Below, piece after piece: positions 8,381 to 17,209 of a stretch of DNA of 64,000 bases. The translations under genes and the position numbers were made by a program. Numbering within the stretch: position 1 is the first letter of the stretch; each line of letters begins with the position of its first letter. Origin of the DNA: Natronomonas salinimetallica (lineage in GTDB: Archaea; Halobacteriota; Halobacteria; Halobacteriales; Haloarculaceae); the NCBI RefSeq assembly GCF_013839515.1, contig NZ_JACDNQ010000010.1, positions 33,745 through 97,744 of the forward strand. The letters are read 5' to 3'. The notes beneath the pieces were generated by a model, which searched no databases, was not told the DNA's origin, and was given only the letters and a program-made list of their open reading frames with translations.

Positions 8381-8862
8381 GAATCGTCGCCTGTCTGAGT
8401 CTTGGAATTGAACTTTCCGAAGGGCGTCGTCTCGTGACTCCGAACGAGGACTTCGTCGGCAACGGTGAGCCCCATATCGAGAAGTTCCTGTGCAACGGGT
8501 GTAATGTCGCTGTCCGTCTCGCCGACTGCAGTGACGAGGAGGTTTTGTTCACCAGTGACCAACTCCTGAACTGATACCACGCCATCGATGTCCAGAATAT
8601 CGGGGACGAGGTCACCACGTTCGGGAATCGCAGCGGTACAGTAAAGCAGCATTCGGAGCGGATAACCTGATTTCTGATAGTCGACCCTAGCGCTGTATCC
8701 TTTGATTACGCCGTCGGATTCGAGACGCTGAATGCGCTTGCGGACAGTACTGTCAGAGGTACCGGTCCGCTCCGCGATGTCTCCGGACGACATGTTTCGA
8801 GCGTCTTCTTGGAGTGCATACAGGATCGCTTTGTCGACATCGTCGATCTCCTCGTTAGTCAT
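8377..8862 (-). CDS. Lrp/AsnC-family transcriptional regulator
   Basis: 161 residues. The N-terminal helix-turn-helix is clear (DVDKAILYALQEDARNM, then SGDIAERTGTSDSTVRKRIQRLESDGVIKGYSARVD). It is followed by a ligand-binding (RAM/ACT-like) domain with VSVQELVTGEQNLLVTAVGE. The length is typical. Such proteins bind palindromic sites as dimers or octamers. It is convergent with the amidohydrolase gene. The inverted repeat in front of dabB is a candidate target, but this is a guess from proximity. Confidence 0.88.
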   Translation of the reverse strand: MTNEEIDDVDKAILYALQEDARNMSSGDIAERTGTSDSTVRKRIQRLESDGVIKGYSARVDYQKSGYPLRMLLYCTAAIPERGDLVPDILDIDGVVSVQELVTGEQNLLVTAVGETDSDITPVAQELLDMGLTVADEVLVRSHETTPFGKFNSKTQTGDDS

Positions 8863-9050
8863 ATCAGTGTGTCCGCGACAAAGCCACTTTACCTTTGTAC
8901 GTTGTTAGGGCATTCAACAGAACTCTCTGCTCTTTCTTCCCTGTGCCTCCCAACAGAGTCTATGCATTGAGAAGGCCGGCCTCAACTTCCAAGAAACCGG
9001 TGTCGGTATCCAGTGCAAAGAATAATCGCAAGACAGCAAGCAGATGGACA

Positions 9051-9077
9051 TTTACATTACCTACATTATGTACAATG
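9051..9077. repeat. 9-bp tandem repeats downstream of the partition operon
   Basis: Three adjacent nonamers: TTTACATTA, CCTACATTA and TGTACAATG. They follow the same pattern (YYTACATTA) as the clusters upstream of parA (10491-10836), so this is likely part of the same centromere or operator system. It lies in the non-coding stretch 8863-9120; I see nothing else there. Confidence 0.6.
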
Positions 9078-9120
9078 TGTCCGATATCCAAATGATGGAG
9101 AAAATCGGTGGGATCCAAGA

Positions 9121-9606
9121 TTAGTCGTTTATAGCCTGGTCACTCAGCATCGCCACAATTTCCTGAACACGGTCCTCATCAGCTTCGATACCACGTTCTC
9201 GGAGTATCTGGAGAGCAACCTCGTCACCGTGATCTGCAATCACTCGTAGACACGCATCTTGGAACTCTCTTCCCTCAAACTCGGGGACATCAAACATTGA
9301 GCACGCGGCAGTTACTGAAGATCGCATCCGGGTAACGCCATCCCACGTCTCATCCCGGACGTAGAAACCGTGCATATCGGTCTCGTCAAAGGAGAAGGCC
9401 GGTCCACCAGTGGATTCGTCCACATCCTCCTCATCCTGATCAGGTACGGACTCAGTCCCCGACTCTGTGTCTTCAGTAGTTATCTCCTCCTCCGCTTGCG
9501 GTTCATCCTCGGTATCAGTACGTTCGTCGTCGTCCGATTCTACTCCTTCTTCCGTCTGTTTGAGCTGTTCAGCGACGTCCCCGAAGCGCTCATCCTCATT
9601 AGGCAT
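9121..9606 (-). CDS. Putative partition partner of ParA (ParB-like role)
   Basis: 161 residues. The first ~85 are strongly acidic and low in complexity (EDEPQAEEEITTEDTESGTE...). The C-terminal half is ordered (TWDGVTRMRSSVTAACSMFDVPEFEGREFQDACLRVIADHG), helix-rich and probably carries the function. I do not recognise a named domain. The ATG overlaps the parA end by 8 nt, the usual arrangement for the second gene of a parA operon, which is the main reason for suggesting a centromere-binding or ParA-stimulating role. Repeats on both sides of the operon support that reading. Confidence 0.5.
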   Translation of the reverse strand: MPNEDERFGDVAEQLKQTEEGVESDDDERTDTEDEPQAEEEITTEDTESGTESVPDQDEEDVDESTGGPAFSFDETDMHGFYVRDETWDGVTRMRSSVTAACSMFDVPEFEGREFQDACLRVIADHGDEVALQILRERGIEADEDRVQEIVAMLSDQAIND

Positions 9607-10471
9607 GGCTTTGTTCCTCCACGAGATCCGCTAAGTGGTCGAAATTCGGGATTTGGTCACAATCTTCGTCGAACTCCGAGACGGGCATTCCTTGCTTGAA
9701 AGCGCGAGAGATCGCGGTTCGTTCGCGAATTCCTGGCTTCGGAATACTCTCGATGGTGCGTCCCGAGTCATCGAGGGCATCGAAGATTTCCGGGTCCACA
9801 CGAGCGTACTCAGGGACGAACGAACCGAACTCTCGGTTAAGATTTTCAACGAGAGTCCGGTGCTCGTTGCGTTGCCCCATTGTTTCTCGAATCATATTTG
9901 GGGTAACTGCGAGAATATCTAACCCGATATTCTGCCGAATTGGAGAAATCTGGCGTTCAATCATCTTGTTGAGGCCGTTAATCGACCCAGCACGTGGGAT
10001 CAACGGGATTATGACGCGCTGGACGGCGATGAGGGCATTATCGGAGAGTTTCCCACGGCCGCCTGCGGCATCGATTATCACGTAGTCGTATCCGTTTTGG
10101 ATGAGCGGATCGACGACGTTCCTCCGAAGCTTCACGTCTGCGAACCGTTCGTCCTTCAGCCTCGTCTCAACGTTCTCGAGCTCGTTGCTCGACGGGAGGA
10201 GGTGAACACCGAAGTCCGTCTCAATAAGCAGTTCTTCGGGATTTTCACCATCGATAAGGGCGTCACCGAGGTTAGCATCTCGGTCGTACGCATCGTCGTA
10301 CCCAAGCTGGGTCGTCATGTGCCCGTCCTTATCCAGATCCAGTAGTACCGTCTCATGGCCGCGAGCAGCGAGTCGGTCAGCGATGTTGAGTGCGATCGTG
10401 GATTTTCCTACGCCGCCCTTAAGCAACGAGACTGCTGCTCCGGGAAGTCCTTCAAACTCGTCAGCACTCAT
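9599..10471 (-). CDS. parA: ParA/Soj-family partition ATPase
   Basis: 290 residues. A deviant Walker A box KGGVGKST lies near residue 17, followed by VLLDLDKDGHMTTQLGYDD (switch region). A Walker B-like YVIIDAAGGRGKLSDNALIAV and an IPLIPRAGSINGLN segment complete the MinD/ParA fold. Such ATPases segregate plasmids by binding DNA and a centromere-bound partner. It is the first gene of a two-gene operon with the 161-residue protein, and only 19 bases separate its ATG from a block of 9-bp repeats, so autoregulation through these repeats is plausible. Confidence 0.88.
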   Translation of the reverse strand: MSADEFEGLPGAAVSLLKGGVGKSTIALNIADRLAARGHETVLLDLDKDGHMTTQLGYDDAYDRDANLGDALIDGENPEELLIETDFGVHLLPSSNELENVETRLKDERFADVKLRRNVVDPLIQNGYDYVIIDAAGGRGKLSDNALIAVQRVIIPLIPRAGSINGLNKMIERQISPIRQNIGLDILAVTPNMIRETMGQRNEHRTLVENLNREFGSFVPEYARVDPEIFDALDDSGRTIESIPKPGIRERTAISRAFKQGMPVSEFDEDCDQIPNFDHLADLVEEQSHA

Positions 10472-10490
10472 GGGTCAGCACCCCGCAAAA

Positions 10491-10836
10491 GGTGGATTTT
10501 GCACATTTTGTAGGCAGTTTGCATTGTGTAGATATTGAAGGTTGCGCGTTTCGTTGATAATGTGAGTTTTGTCCTGCTCATACGCGGCAAATGAAGCTCA
10601 CCCACCATAATTCTGCGTCAGACAAATTGGGTGCGCCATCCACACAACCCACATTTTGTACATTATGTGGATTGTTCACCCAACCTTCATTCGCCCCCGA
10701 TCTCTACCAACTACACGCAATCTACATAATCTGCATTATCTACAATTCGTTCAAATCCATCACAATTATCGCTACCTCCATTAAGCGCCAATGAGCGCAA
10801 TACATGCAACCTACATTGTTTACATTATCCAAATTA
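10491..10836. repeat. Four clusters of 9-bp tandem repeats (candidate centromere/parA operator)
   Basis: Nonamers of the type YYTACATTA or TGTRNATTN occur in phase: 10491-10535 (GGTGGATTT, TGCACATTT, TGTAGGCAG, TTTGCATTG, TGTAGATAT); 10648-10674 (CCCACATTT, TGTACATTA, TGTGGATTG); 10721-10747 (TCTACATAA, TCTGCATTA, TCTACAATT); 10810-10836 (CCTACATTG, TTTACATTA, TCCAAATTA). Together with 9051-9077 they bracket the partition operon. They fill the AT-rich gap 10472-10865, where no gene is evident. Confidence 0.65.
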
Positions 10837-10865
10837 TGCAGAGAGCGTGAGATATCGACATAGTC

Positions 10866-11081
10866 TAGCCATTCATTATGAGAAAACGGTAGAGATTCAC
10901 AGCAACAGTCAGTCTTCTCTTCAGCAGCGTGGGAGAAATGCCGTGCAGCGAAAGACCCCTTCAGGCGATGAGAGTCGCGAATCTTCAACTGATCGCCGCA
11001 CTTCGGGTACTCGAGGAGATCCCCTTTCTGTACCTGATTCGGAATGACCTCGGTACCGTCGTGGAGGCCCAAGAACGGCAT
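10866..11081 (-). pseudogene. Remnant of a CoiA-like zinc-finger gene
   Basis: The first ~70 codons read MPFLGLHDGTEVIPNQVQKGDLLEYPKCGDQLKIRD, then SFAARHFSHAAEEKTDCCCES, the pattern of the N-terminal zinc-binding part of CoiA-like haloarchaeal proteins (Cys-x2-Cys-Gly ... ARHFSH ... DC). The first cysteine of the expected Cys-Pro-x-Cys is Tyr here. After about residue 70 the frame drifts into the 9-bp repeats and stops at 10740, so only the start of the gene survives. A TTTAAAT promoter-like stretch lies just upstream. It is adjacent to the defence island, which has an intact protein with a similar finger at 21151. Confidence 0.45.
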
Positions 11082-11102
11082 TTAAATTCTACATTCTTAG
11101 GC

Positions 11103-14100
11103 TCACCGGTATTGGCTTATAAGTTCGCGGATGTCGTCAGAGTCTACATAGAAGCCTTGAAGCCTAGTAGTTCTGTCTGCTTCTTTAAGTAGCATGTCTC
11201 CGTCTCCACCAAGTTCCTCTGCTCCACCTTCGTCAATTAGGATTCGAGAGTCAGACTGCTTTGGCAGCCGGAAAGCTACCCGAGTATCCAAATTAGCACG
11301 GAGGTCCGTGTCGATAGCTTCGTGGGAAGGTCGTTGGGTAGAGATGACGAGATGGATACCCTGTGCCCGTGCGATTTGAGCGATGCGGCGCACGTTATCC
11401 TCGGTGTCATCAGCGTCTTCTCCAAGTTGCTGGAGTAGGTCGCTGTATTCATCGATGATGACGACAATCGGCTTCATCTGGTCATCCGGATTCTGTTCGT
11501 TGTACTCCCCAATGTCACGGCAGACGCTTTCGCGCAGCAGCTGTTTTCTACGCGGGATTTCATCCTCGACGAGCCACTCGAACAGGTTGGCAGCTTCTTC
11601 GGCGCCAGTGATCACTTCACCGTTAGAAAGGTTCGGCAGAGCATCGAAGAAGATGAAGTCGGTCTCCTTCGGATCAACCAAGGCGAACTCGACGTTGTCT
11701 TCGCCTTTCTGCTCCATGAAGTTCATAATCAGGGAGTACAGGAACACGGTCTTCCCGCTACCTGTTGCTCCGCCGACCAACATGTGCGGTGCTTCAGAGA
11801 GGTCAGAACGGTAGACATCGCCGTCTGGTGTAATGCCTGCTAGGAAGGGTAATGAAGATGTCTCGATTTCGCCGGGCGGTTTGTACCGGTCTTTGTAATC
11901 GCGTTGAGGTACCACGACGTTGTGTTCCCGAGGAACGTCAAGAGCTACGTACTCTGTTCCAGGCAGTCGCTGGACGATTGGTTCTTTCTCGAACGCCATT
12001 TCTCGGGCGATGTCCTCTGTACGTTGCTCTAGGGAACTCTGTTTCTCGCCTGGTGCCAAACGGATCTTGAAGCGGACTACGTTTGGTCCGACATCAATAT
12101 CGTCGGGATCGATATTTCGGATGTTGATCTTGAACTCGTTGAGAACCCGTTTCAGGGTTTCTACCAGGTCAGTGTATTCTTCGGGATCGCCGAACCGGTC
12201 AGCAGATTCTTTGTTGACGTCTGTCTTTTCCGCGTCGCTGACGGTGTCTCTCCCGCCGGTTTCCTCCTCGTCCGCTTCCGGCTTGGTTTCGTCGACCTCG
12301 TCCGTTTCCTCTTCTGCGACAGCTTCTTCTTCAGCATCCTGTTCCAGCCTCTGGTTCTCTCGGTCTTCGATGCCGCTGACGATCAACCGCTTAATTGACT
12401 GGCGGGGAAGCTTGTCGACCCTAATGGACTGGGCGTTCGTAGTTACGCCGTTAATTCGTTCGTCCGACGTGGCTTCGCTGGTGACTTCGACCGATACGAT
12501 CCTCGGGTTGATCTCGATTTGAGCATCCCCGTTGAATACGTTATTAATCCGGTCTGCCCACTCCTGCTTACCCTCCATCCCTTCGGCGGAGGTCAGTTCG
12601 TAGTACAGTTGTTCGCGGAGAGCCTCTTTCCGGGGCGACGTGGTGAGGTTTTTCTGGCCAGTGAACAGGCCACGGATTGTGTCTGTCGTCTCGAAGACTT
12701 GGTCGACGGCATTCCCTTCCACGACCTTGGTGCCATCTTCGTCTTTGACGGTGTAGGCACCGCTAGTTTCTTCCAGAGTCTTGATTTCGATGATGTCGAG
12801 GATAAGGCCACCATCGTCGTCGAACTGGACGGTAAGGATGTCGGCCCGGCTCTCGCTGTCTCCCAGATTCAGCCATTCCCGGGTGCGTGGGTTGTCGATG
12901 GAGAAGATCAGCTTGGGGTCGGCCAGCGTTTGTTGCAGCCACTGGACGGCGATAATCGAGCCAAGCAAGCCTTTTGTGTTTCTGGATTTTCCGCTGCCGA
13001 GGGTTTCCCGGGTGATGAGGCGGAGAAGGCCGCTTTGCTGCAGGTCAGCGATTCTCTCTGCGATATCCTCCAAATCGGTGTCGTCAGGCGCGAGACGGTA
13101 TTCGGTGATGATCCGGCGGAGGACCCGTCGGAAGTAATCGATATCCTCAGAGTACGTGGCGAAGTCGCGTTCGCCGCGTCTTTCTCTAGAAATTAGGTTG
13201 TCCTTCCAGAACGGGTTACCATTCATCGGCGGTGAGGAGATTGAGATCCAGATCACGGAGTCGAGGAGTTCGTCGATAGTCTCTTTCTTGACGTTAAGTT
13301 CGTTGACCTCGGCGTTGTGGATGGCCTGCCGCTGGTTATACAGTTGGTTGATCAGGTCCTGGTACTCGGAGAAGAGGACTCCTTCCTTCGACGGTGAGAT
13401 ATTTATTTTGTCCTCGAGTAGGTCGTAGTCGAACTCTTTCGGGACGTATAGCGGGTGGATTGTGGTCTCGGCATCACGCTCGAAGGTCTGGATGCTGAAG
13501 TTGCTCTGGTCGTTAATCAGGATAAAATGCTGTGGGTCGCCTTTCAGGCCCTCAGCGTATGAGTCGTAGCTGGAGTGTTCGGTTGTAACGATCTCGAACT
13601 CCCCAGAGTCGTTGTCCGGGCCGAACAGGTTGATGATGTCCTCGGATACGCTAGGTGAGACAGTTCCGTTGAGGACAGGTTTCTCTTCGTCTTCGATAAA
13701 GGCAAACTCCACTGTCGCGCCTTGGATTTCTTCTTTCTCAGCCAGATGAGCGATATCAGAGAGAAGGTTCACAGGATCTAGTGGGTCGATGACGCTGATC
13801 TTAAGGTGGCGTCTGGACGGAGGGTATGCTGACGTGAATTTGTCGAGTACGTAGTCGTAGAACTTGGAGTTCGTGCCTTCTGCAGCGTTCTCGATCCGGG
13901 TGTAGACTGGCAGCCTGTCGAGCTCCGCGGATTGTACGAGATAAGTCTCATCCGCCAGTCGGTAGTTCCCGCCCACGTGGATGCTACGGAGGACGTGTGG
14001 CTGTTCTTCGACGCTGTTGATGAGGAAGTTGCGTTCTTCCTCGGTCAGCGACTCTTTTTCGTCCTTCATCTCCCGCGCCAGTTCGGAGTACTTCCAGAGG

Positions 14101-15704
14101 TGGAGCGGGTGGAGTGGGGAGAGGACGAGTTCTCTGTCATCTTCGTATTCGAGGATGACGGTGTCGAATAGGAGGAAGTCGGAGAGGAGTTTGGAGGAGC
14201 CTTCGGAGCTGACGTCCTGAATCTCTCGGTACTTCTTGTCCAGTTTGTCCTGGACTTCGCGGTATGCATCTATGTAGTCTTCTGCGGATTTTAGCAGGCC
14301 TTCGTCTCCGAGAAGGCGGATGAGCGGTGCGGATAGCAGTCCTGGTAGGGCGTAGACAAGTTCGCTACGGGCTGTTACGTATCGGTCGATGGATTCGACT
14401 AAGTCCTCGAACTTGCCGCTGTTCTCAGCCACTCCACGGAGTTTTTCGAAGGTGCTATCTTCGCCTCGTGGTTGGAACTTCTCAGTTCTCAGAGCTTGGA
14501 AGTTCTTGATCGCACTTTGCCTGTCCTCTGGGTTGTGAATGATACCGCCGAAGGAATCCTCGGTAACGAAGTGATCGATGAAGTAGTAGAGGTCGTCGTT
14601 GACGTCGAAGGCCAACTGCTCATCCCCGGTGAACTCCATATCGACCCGGTTTTCTTCTTCCTCGACGGCTTCTCGGTACTGGTCATCGAACTCTTCTGAA
14701 AGCCGTTCCAGTTCTTCATCGTTGTCATCGAAGACTGCTTCCACGCTGGCAGATTCGACATCTCTCCGGGTGCTAGTGGTTGAACGTCGTTGGCTGGACT
14801 GGCCAGCGGTGGAGAATATTTCGTTGACCTCGTTGTACTTCAGGTCGGCGAGGATCTCCGAGTCGCCTGTTCGTTCGAACCGGCGAAGCTTGGCTACGGA
14901 TTGTTCCCGTTCTTCCCTTTCGCTGTTGTCGACTTTGGTGACGCTGTTAGTGAGGCGACGTCGATCCCTATTCGACATGTGAGAGACCCGCAGTACAAGG
15001 TCCAGGTTGTCGGAAAGTCTGTCAGGGATTTTGTCGGGGTTGTTGAGCCCCGGATCGTTGAACAGCCGCAGTCTGTAGAGTTCGGTTCCAAGGGCGTCGA
15101 GTGAGGCTTGTTCTGATTCTTTGAGCGTCGAAGTTGCGTAGTCAGCTACTGCAGGGATTTCGAATCTATCGTAGAGGTCGGATCCAAGGGTTTTCCAGAT
15201 GGCTTGAGCTGGGGGACTGTCGGCGAACTGTTTCTTGGCCTTCATCTGGTCGGTGATTTCTCGCGTGATTTCTGCCAGAGGCAGGTCGACCATGCCCTCG
15301 AAATCTTTCATCGAGTTCAGACGGGCGTGGTCTCCCCGGACCAGAATCACCAGTTTCTCTGGTTCGATTCGCCCGTCCCATTCGAATCCGGTGTCGGTGC
15401 CGTTCCGCCAGTTGACGGCGACACTGACTTTGTCCGTGAGTCTGACGGAGGAGTCCTCCGTCCGTGACTGAAGATCGTCAATGTCTGCTTCATCGATGCT
15501 GACCATTGCGAGGCCAACATCGTACCGTGCATTACTGCAGAGGATATCGACAAATTCCCCAGCGTCGAACCGGGGCGGCGATTCGATGATAATACCGATG
15601 TTTTCGTCGGTCAGTTGGTCGACTGTCTCGTTGGCGATTGCTTTGCCGATCAGATCCTCGTTGCTCTCGTATGAGCTGTCTTGTGTCTGTGTGGTTTCGC
15701 TCAT
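11103..15704 (-). CDS. FtsK-type DNA translocase, DptH-like, last gene of the minus-strand defence operon
   Basis: 1533 residues. The last ~225 form an FtsK/HerA-like motor: Walker A MLVGGATGSGKT (about 1308), Walker B PIVVIIDEYSDLL, ARAQGIHLVISTQRPS and the LPKQSDSRILID segment, as in FtsK. The long N-terminal two thirds have no domain I can name; around residues 1190-1245 there is a Glu/Asp-rich linker. DptH proteins of phosphorothioate-dependent restriction share this plan (very long, motor at the C-terminus), and the two genes before it fit DptF and DptG by order and size. Its ATG overlaps the preceding stop (ATGA) with GAGGAGG just upstream. It probably moves along or senses foreign DNA as the effector core. 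Motor call firm; DptH relation moderate. Confidence 0.65.
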   Translation of the reverse strand: MSETTQTQDSSYESNEDLIGKAIANETVDQLTDENIGIIIESPPRFDAGEFVDILCSNARYDVGLAMVSIDEADIDDLQSRTEDSSVRLTDKVSVAVNWRNGTDTGFEWDGRIEPEKLVILVRGDHARLNSMKDFEGMVDLPLAEITREITDQMKAKKQFADSPPAQAIWKTLGSDLYDRFEIPAVADYATSTLKESEQASLDALGTELYRLRLFNDPGLNNPDKIPDRLSDNLDLVLRVSHMSNRDRRRLTNSVTKVDNSEREEREQSVAKLRRFERTGDSEILADLKYNEVNEIFSTAGQSSQRRSTTSTRRDVESASVEAVFDDNDEELERLSEEFDDQYREAVEEEENRVDMEFTGDEQLAFDVNDDLYYFIDHFVTEDSFGGIIHNPEDRQSAIKNFQALRTEKFQPRGEDSTFEKLRGVAENSGKFEDLVESIDRYVTARSELVYALPGLLSAPLIRLLGDEGLLKSAEDYIDAYREVQDKLDKKYREIQDVSSEGSSKLLSDFLLFDTVILEYEDDRELVLSPLHPLHLWKYSELAREMKDEKESLTEEERNFLINSVEEQPHVLRSIHVGGNYRLADETYLVQSAELDRLPVYTRIENAAEGTNSKFYDYVLDKFTSAYPPSRRHLKISVIDPLDPVNLLSDIAHLAEKEEIQGATVEFAFIEDEEKPVLNGTVSPSVSEDIINLFGPDNDSGEFEIVTTEHSSYDSYAEGLKGDPQHFILINDQSNFSIQTFERDAETTIHPLYVPKEFDYDLLEDKINISPSKEGVLFSEYQDLINQLYNQRQAIHNAEVNELNVKKETIDELLDSVIWISISSPPMNGNPFWKDNLISRERRGERDFATYSEDIDYFRRVLRRIITEYRLAPDDTDLEDIAERIADLQQSGLLRLITRETLGSGKSRNTKGLLGSIIAVQWLQQTLADPKLIFSIDNPRTREWLNLGDSESRADILTVQFDDDGGLILDIIEIKTLEETSGAYTVKDEDGTKVVEGNAVDQVFETTDTIRGLFTGQKNLTTSPRKEALREQLYYELTSAEGMEGKQEWADRINNVFNGDAQIEINPRIVSVEVTSEATSDERINGVTTNAQSIRVDKLPRQSIKRLIVSGIEDRENQRLEQDAEEEAVAEEETDEVDETKPEADEEETGGRDTVSDAEKTDVNKESADRFGDPEEYTDLVETLKRVLNEFKINIRNIDPDDIDVGPNVVRFKIRLAPGEKQSSLEQRTEDIAREMAFEKEPIVQRLPGTEYVALDVPREHNVVVPQRDYKDRYKPPGEIETSSLPFLAGITPDGDVYRSDLSEAPHMLVGGATGSGKTVFLYSLIMNFMEQKGEDNVEFALVDPKETDFIFFDALPNLSNGEVITGAEEAANLFEWLVEDEIPRRKQLLRESVCRDIGEYNEQNPDDQMKPIVVIIDEYSDLLQQLGEDADDTEDNVRRIAQIARAQGIHLVISTQRPSHEAIDTDLRANLDTRVAFRLPKQSDSRILIDEGGAEELGGDGDMLLKEADRTTRLQGFYVDSDDIRELISQYR

Positions 15705-17203
15705 ATTTCCTCCTCGGGGACAGAGACGATGGTGACGCCGTCCGCGTATTCCTCAGCGTATCCAAGCCTGGATACTGCTTCTTTGAAACCCTCGTAGTTC
15801 TGGTTATTCAGCGGATCACTTTCGGATGCGCTGGCACCGAGGCGGATGTCCCACTCCGTCAGGTGGCTGCGGTCCTGTTCAGTTCCGCCTACGATGATTC
15901 CGTACCGTTCCCGGAGTTCTTCTGAGAGATCTTGGAGAGACATACTCGTGCCTGGTTCGATTACGGAGAGTAGGATGGGTTCCAGCATCTCGGGGTCAGG
16001 CCGATATCTGCGTTTGTTCGCCCGATTTCCTCGTGGTTTGAGGATTCCGGCACGCCAGGCGAATGTCTGGGCTGTGGACTGCGGTGTGTACGTGTCGAAC
16101 CGGTTCGAGAAGTCGTGGATGACGTTGCTGACAGCGTCCACCAGCCTGTAGAAGGTGGTATCCTGTTCGGGATCCCGAGAAGCCCGGAACACCTGCTCGA
16201 ATTTTTCGTAGTCCTGCTCGATCTTGTCCTCCTTATTCCGGTTCAGTTCCAGGAAATTGTGGTTCTCGATCTCTCGGAGGACGTCTTCCTCGCTAAAGTC
16301 TTTGTAGCCCTGCAGGTCGAGGACGTGTTTTACGCCGAGCCGGGTGGCTAACTGAATCTCTGACCCGACGACGCGGAATGATTCGAGGCTGGCGTTGGCT
16401 ACCGGGTTGTCCCTATTCCCGGTATAGTTCAGAACGAGTGGGACGGGTTCGTTTTTGCCCCCGTCTTCTCGAATCTCATTGTGTCGGTTGGCCATGTAGA
16501 CGTAGAGTAGAAACCCGCCAAATTTGATGGTGCGGCGAAGGTCACGGGCGTAGTTCAGGTCATAGTCGCCGTTGGAGTCTTTCAGATGCTTCGACAGGGT
16601 TTCGAAGCCTTCGACGAACTCTTCCGCAATCTTCTTGCCCCCGAATGCGTCTCCGAGGACCGGTTCTTCCCAAGGCGAGACCGTGACATTGCCTTTTTTC
16701 CCGTCTTTGGCGAGTGGTCGGAACAGGAGAGAGATAGCGTCGTGGTGATCCTGAAGTTGGTCGGTCAGCTTCAGGTTGATGTCGCTGTCGGATTCGTCCA
16801 GTACGGTGTAGATGAACTGAGAGGGTGTTACACCGATTCGGCGGTAGGCGACGAACCAGTCGCTCATAGAGGTCATCGCAGAATGTCGTGGACTACTTGC
16901 GTACAGGGCGTTGTCGTTGTCCAGAACTTTCCTTATCCTGTATCGAAGATTGTCCATTTGTTCGTCACTGAGATCACGAGAGGACTCGAACAGGCCGTGG
17001 TATTTCTCGTCCAAGTCGCTGGAAGGGGTTTTCCCAGGTTTCTCGACGAACTTGAACAGGTCCTCCGACTGATGAGTAGATCCCAGGACGTTACTGAAGA
17101 CGACCTGGGAGAGGTGCACCGGTTTTAGAGAGGCAGAGGTTGCTTTGAATCCGAACGCGGCTTCCGATGCGTCGGAGTTGACGTCGTTAAGTCTCATTGG
17201 CAT
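15701..17203 (-). CDS. Winged-helix-ended protein of the translocase module (DptG-like position)
   Basis: 500 residues, no catalytic motif seen. The N-terminus contains LKPVHLSQVVFSNVLGS; a central part is FGGFLLYVYMANRHNEIRED followed by PLVLNYTGNRDNP. The C-terminal ~100 residues look like a winged helix (LEPILLSVIEPGTSMSLQDLSEEL ... GFKEAVSRLGYAEEYADGVTIV). GGAGGTGA sits seven bases before the ATG, six bases after the upstream stop, and its own stop overlaps the translocase ATG, so stoichiometric co-expression is likely. Position and size agree with DptG, but the sequence alone does not prove homology. It may link the ATPase to the translocase or bind DNA. Confidence 0.5.
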   Translation of the reverse strand: MPMRLNDVNSDASEAAFGFKATSASLKPVHLSQVVFSNVLGSTHQSEDLFKFVEKPGKTPSSDLDEKYHGLFESSRDLSDEQMDNLRYRIRKVLDNDNALYASSPRHSAMTSMSDWFVAYRRIGVTPSQFIYTVLDESDSDINLKLTDQLQDHHDAISLLFRPLAKDGKKGNVTVSPWEEPVLGDAFGGKKIAEEFVEGFETLSKHLKDSNGDYDLNYARDLRRTIKFGGFLLYVYMANRHNEIREDGGKNEPVPLVLNYTGNRDNPVANASLESFRVVGSEIQLATRLGVKHVLDLQGYKDFSEEDVLREIENHNFLELNRNKEDKIEQDYEKFEQVFRASRDPEQDTTFYRLVDAVSNVIHDFSNRFDTYTPQSTAQTFAWRAGILKPRGNRANKRRYRPDPEMLEPILLSVIEPGTSMSLQDLSEELRERYGIIVGGTEQDRSHLTEWDIRLGASASESDPLNNQNYEGFKEAVSRLGYAEEYADGVTIVSVPEEEI

Positions 17204-17209
17204 CGGTGT

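Noticed and set aside
9051..10836. CRISPR array reading of the repeat clusters
   Set aside because: The repeats are 9 bp, degenerate and tandem without uniform spacers, and no cas genes are near. The Cas4-like gene at 29858 belongs to the helicase operon.
10740..10865. Continuation of the CoiA-like remnant frame
   Set aside because: The frame runs through the 9-bp repeat clusters and no longer resembles the family, so it is not treated as coding.
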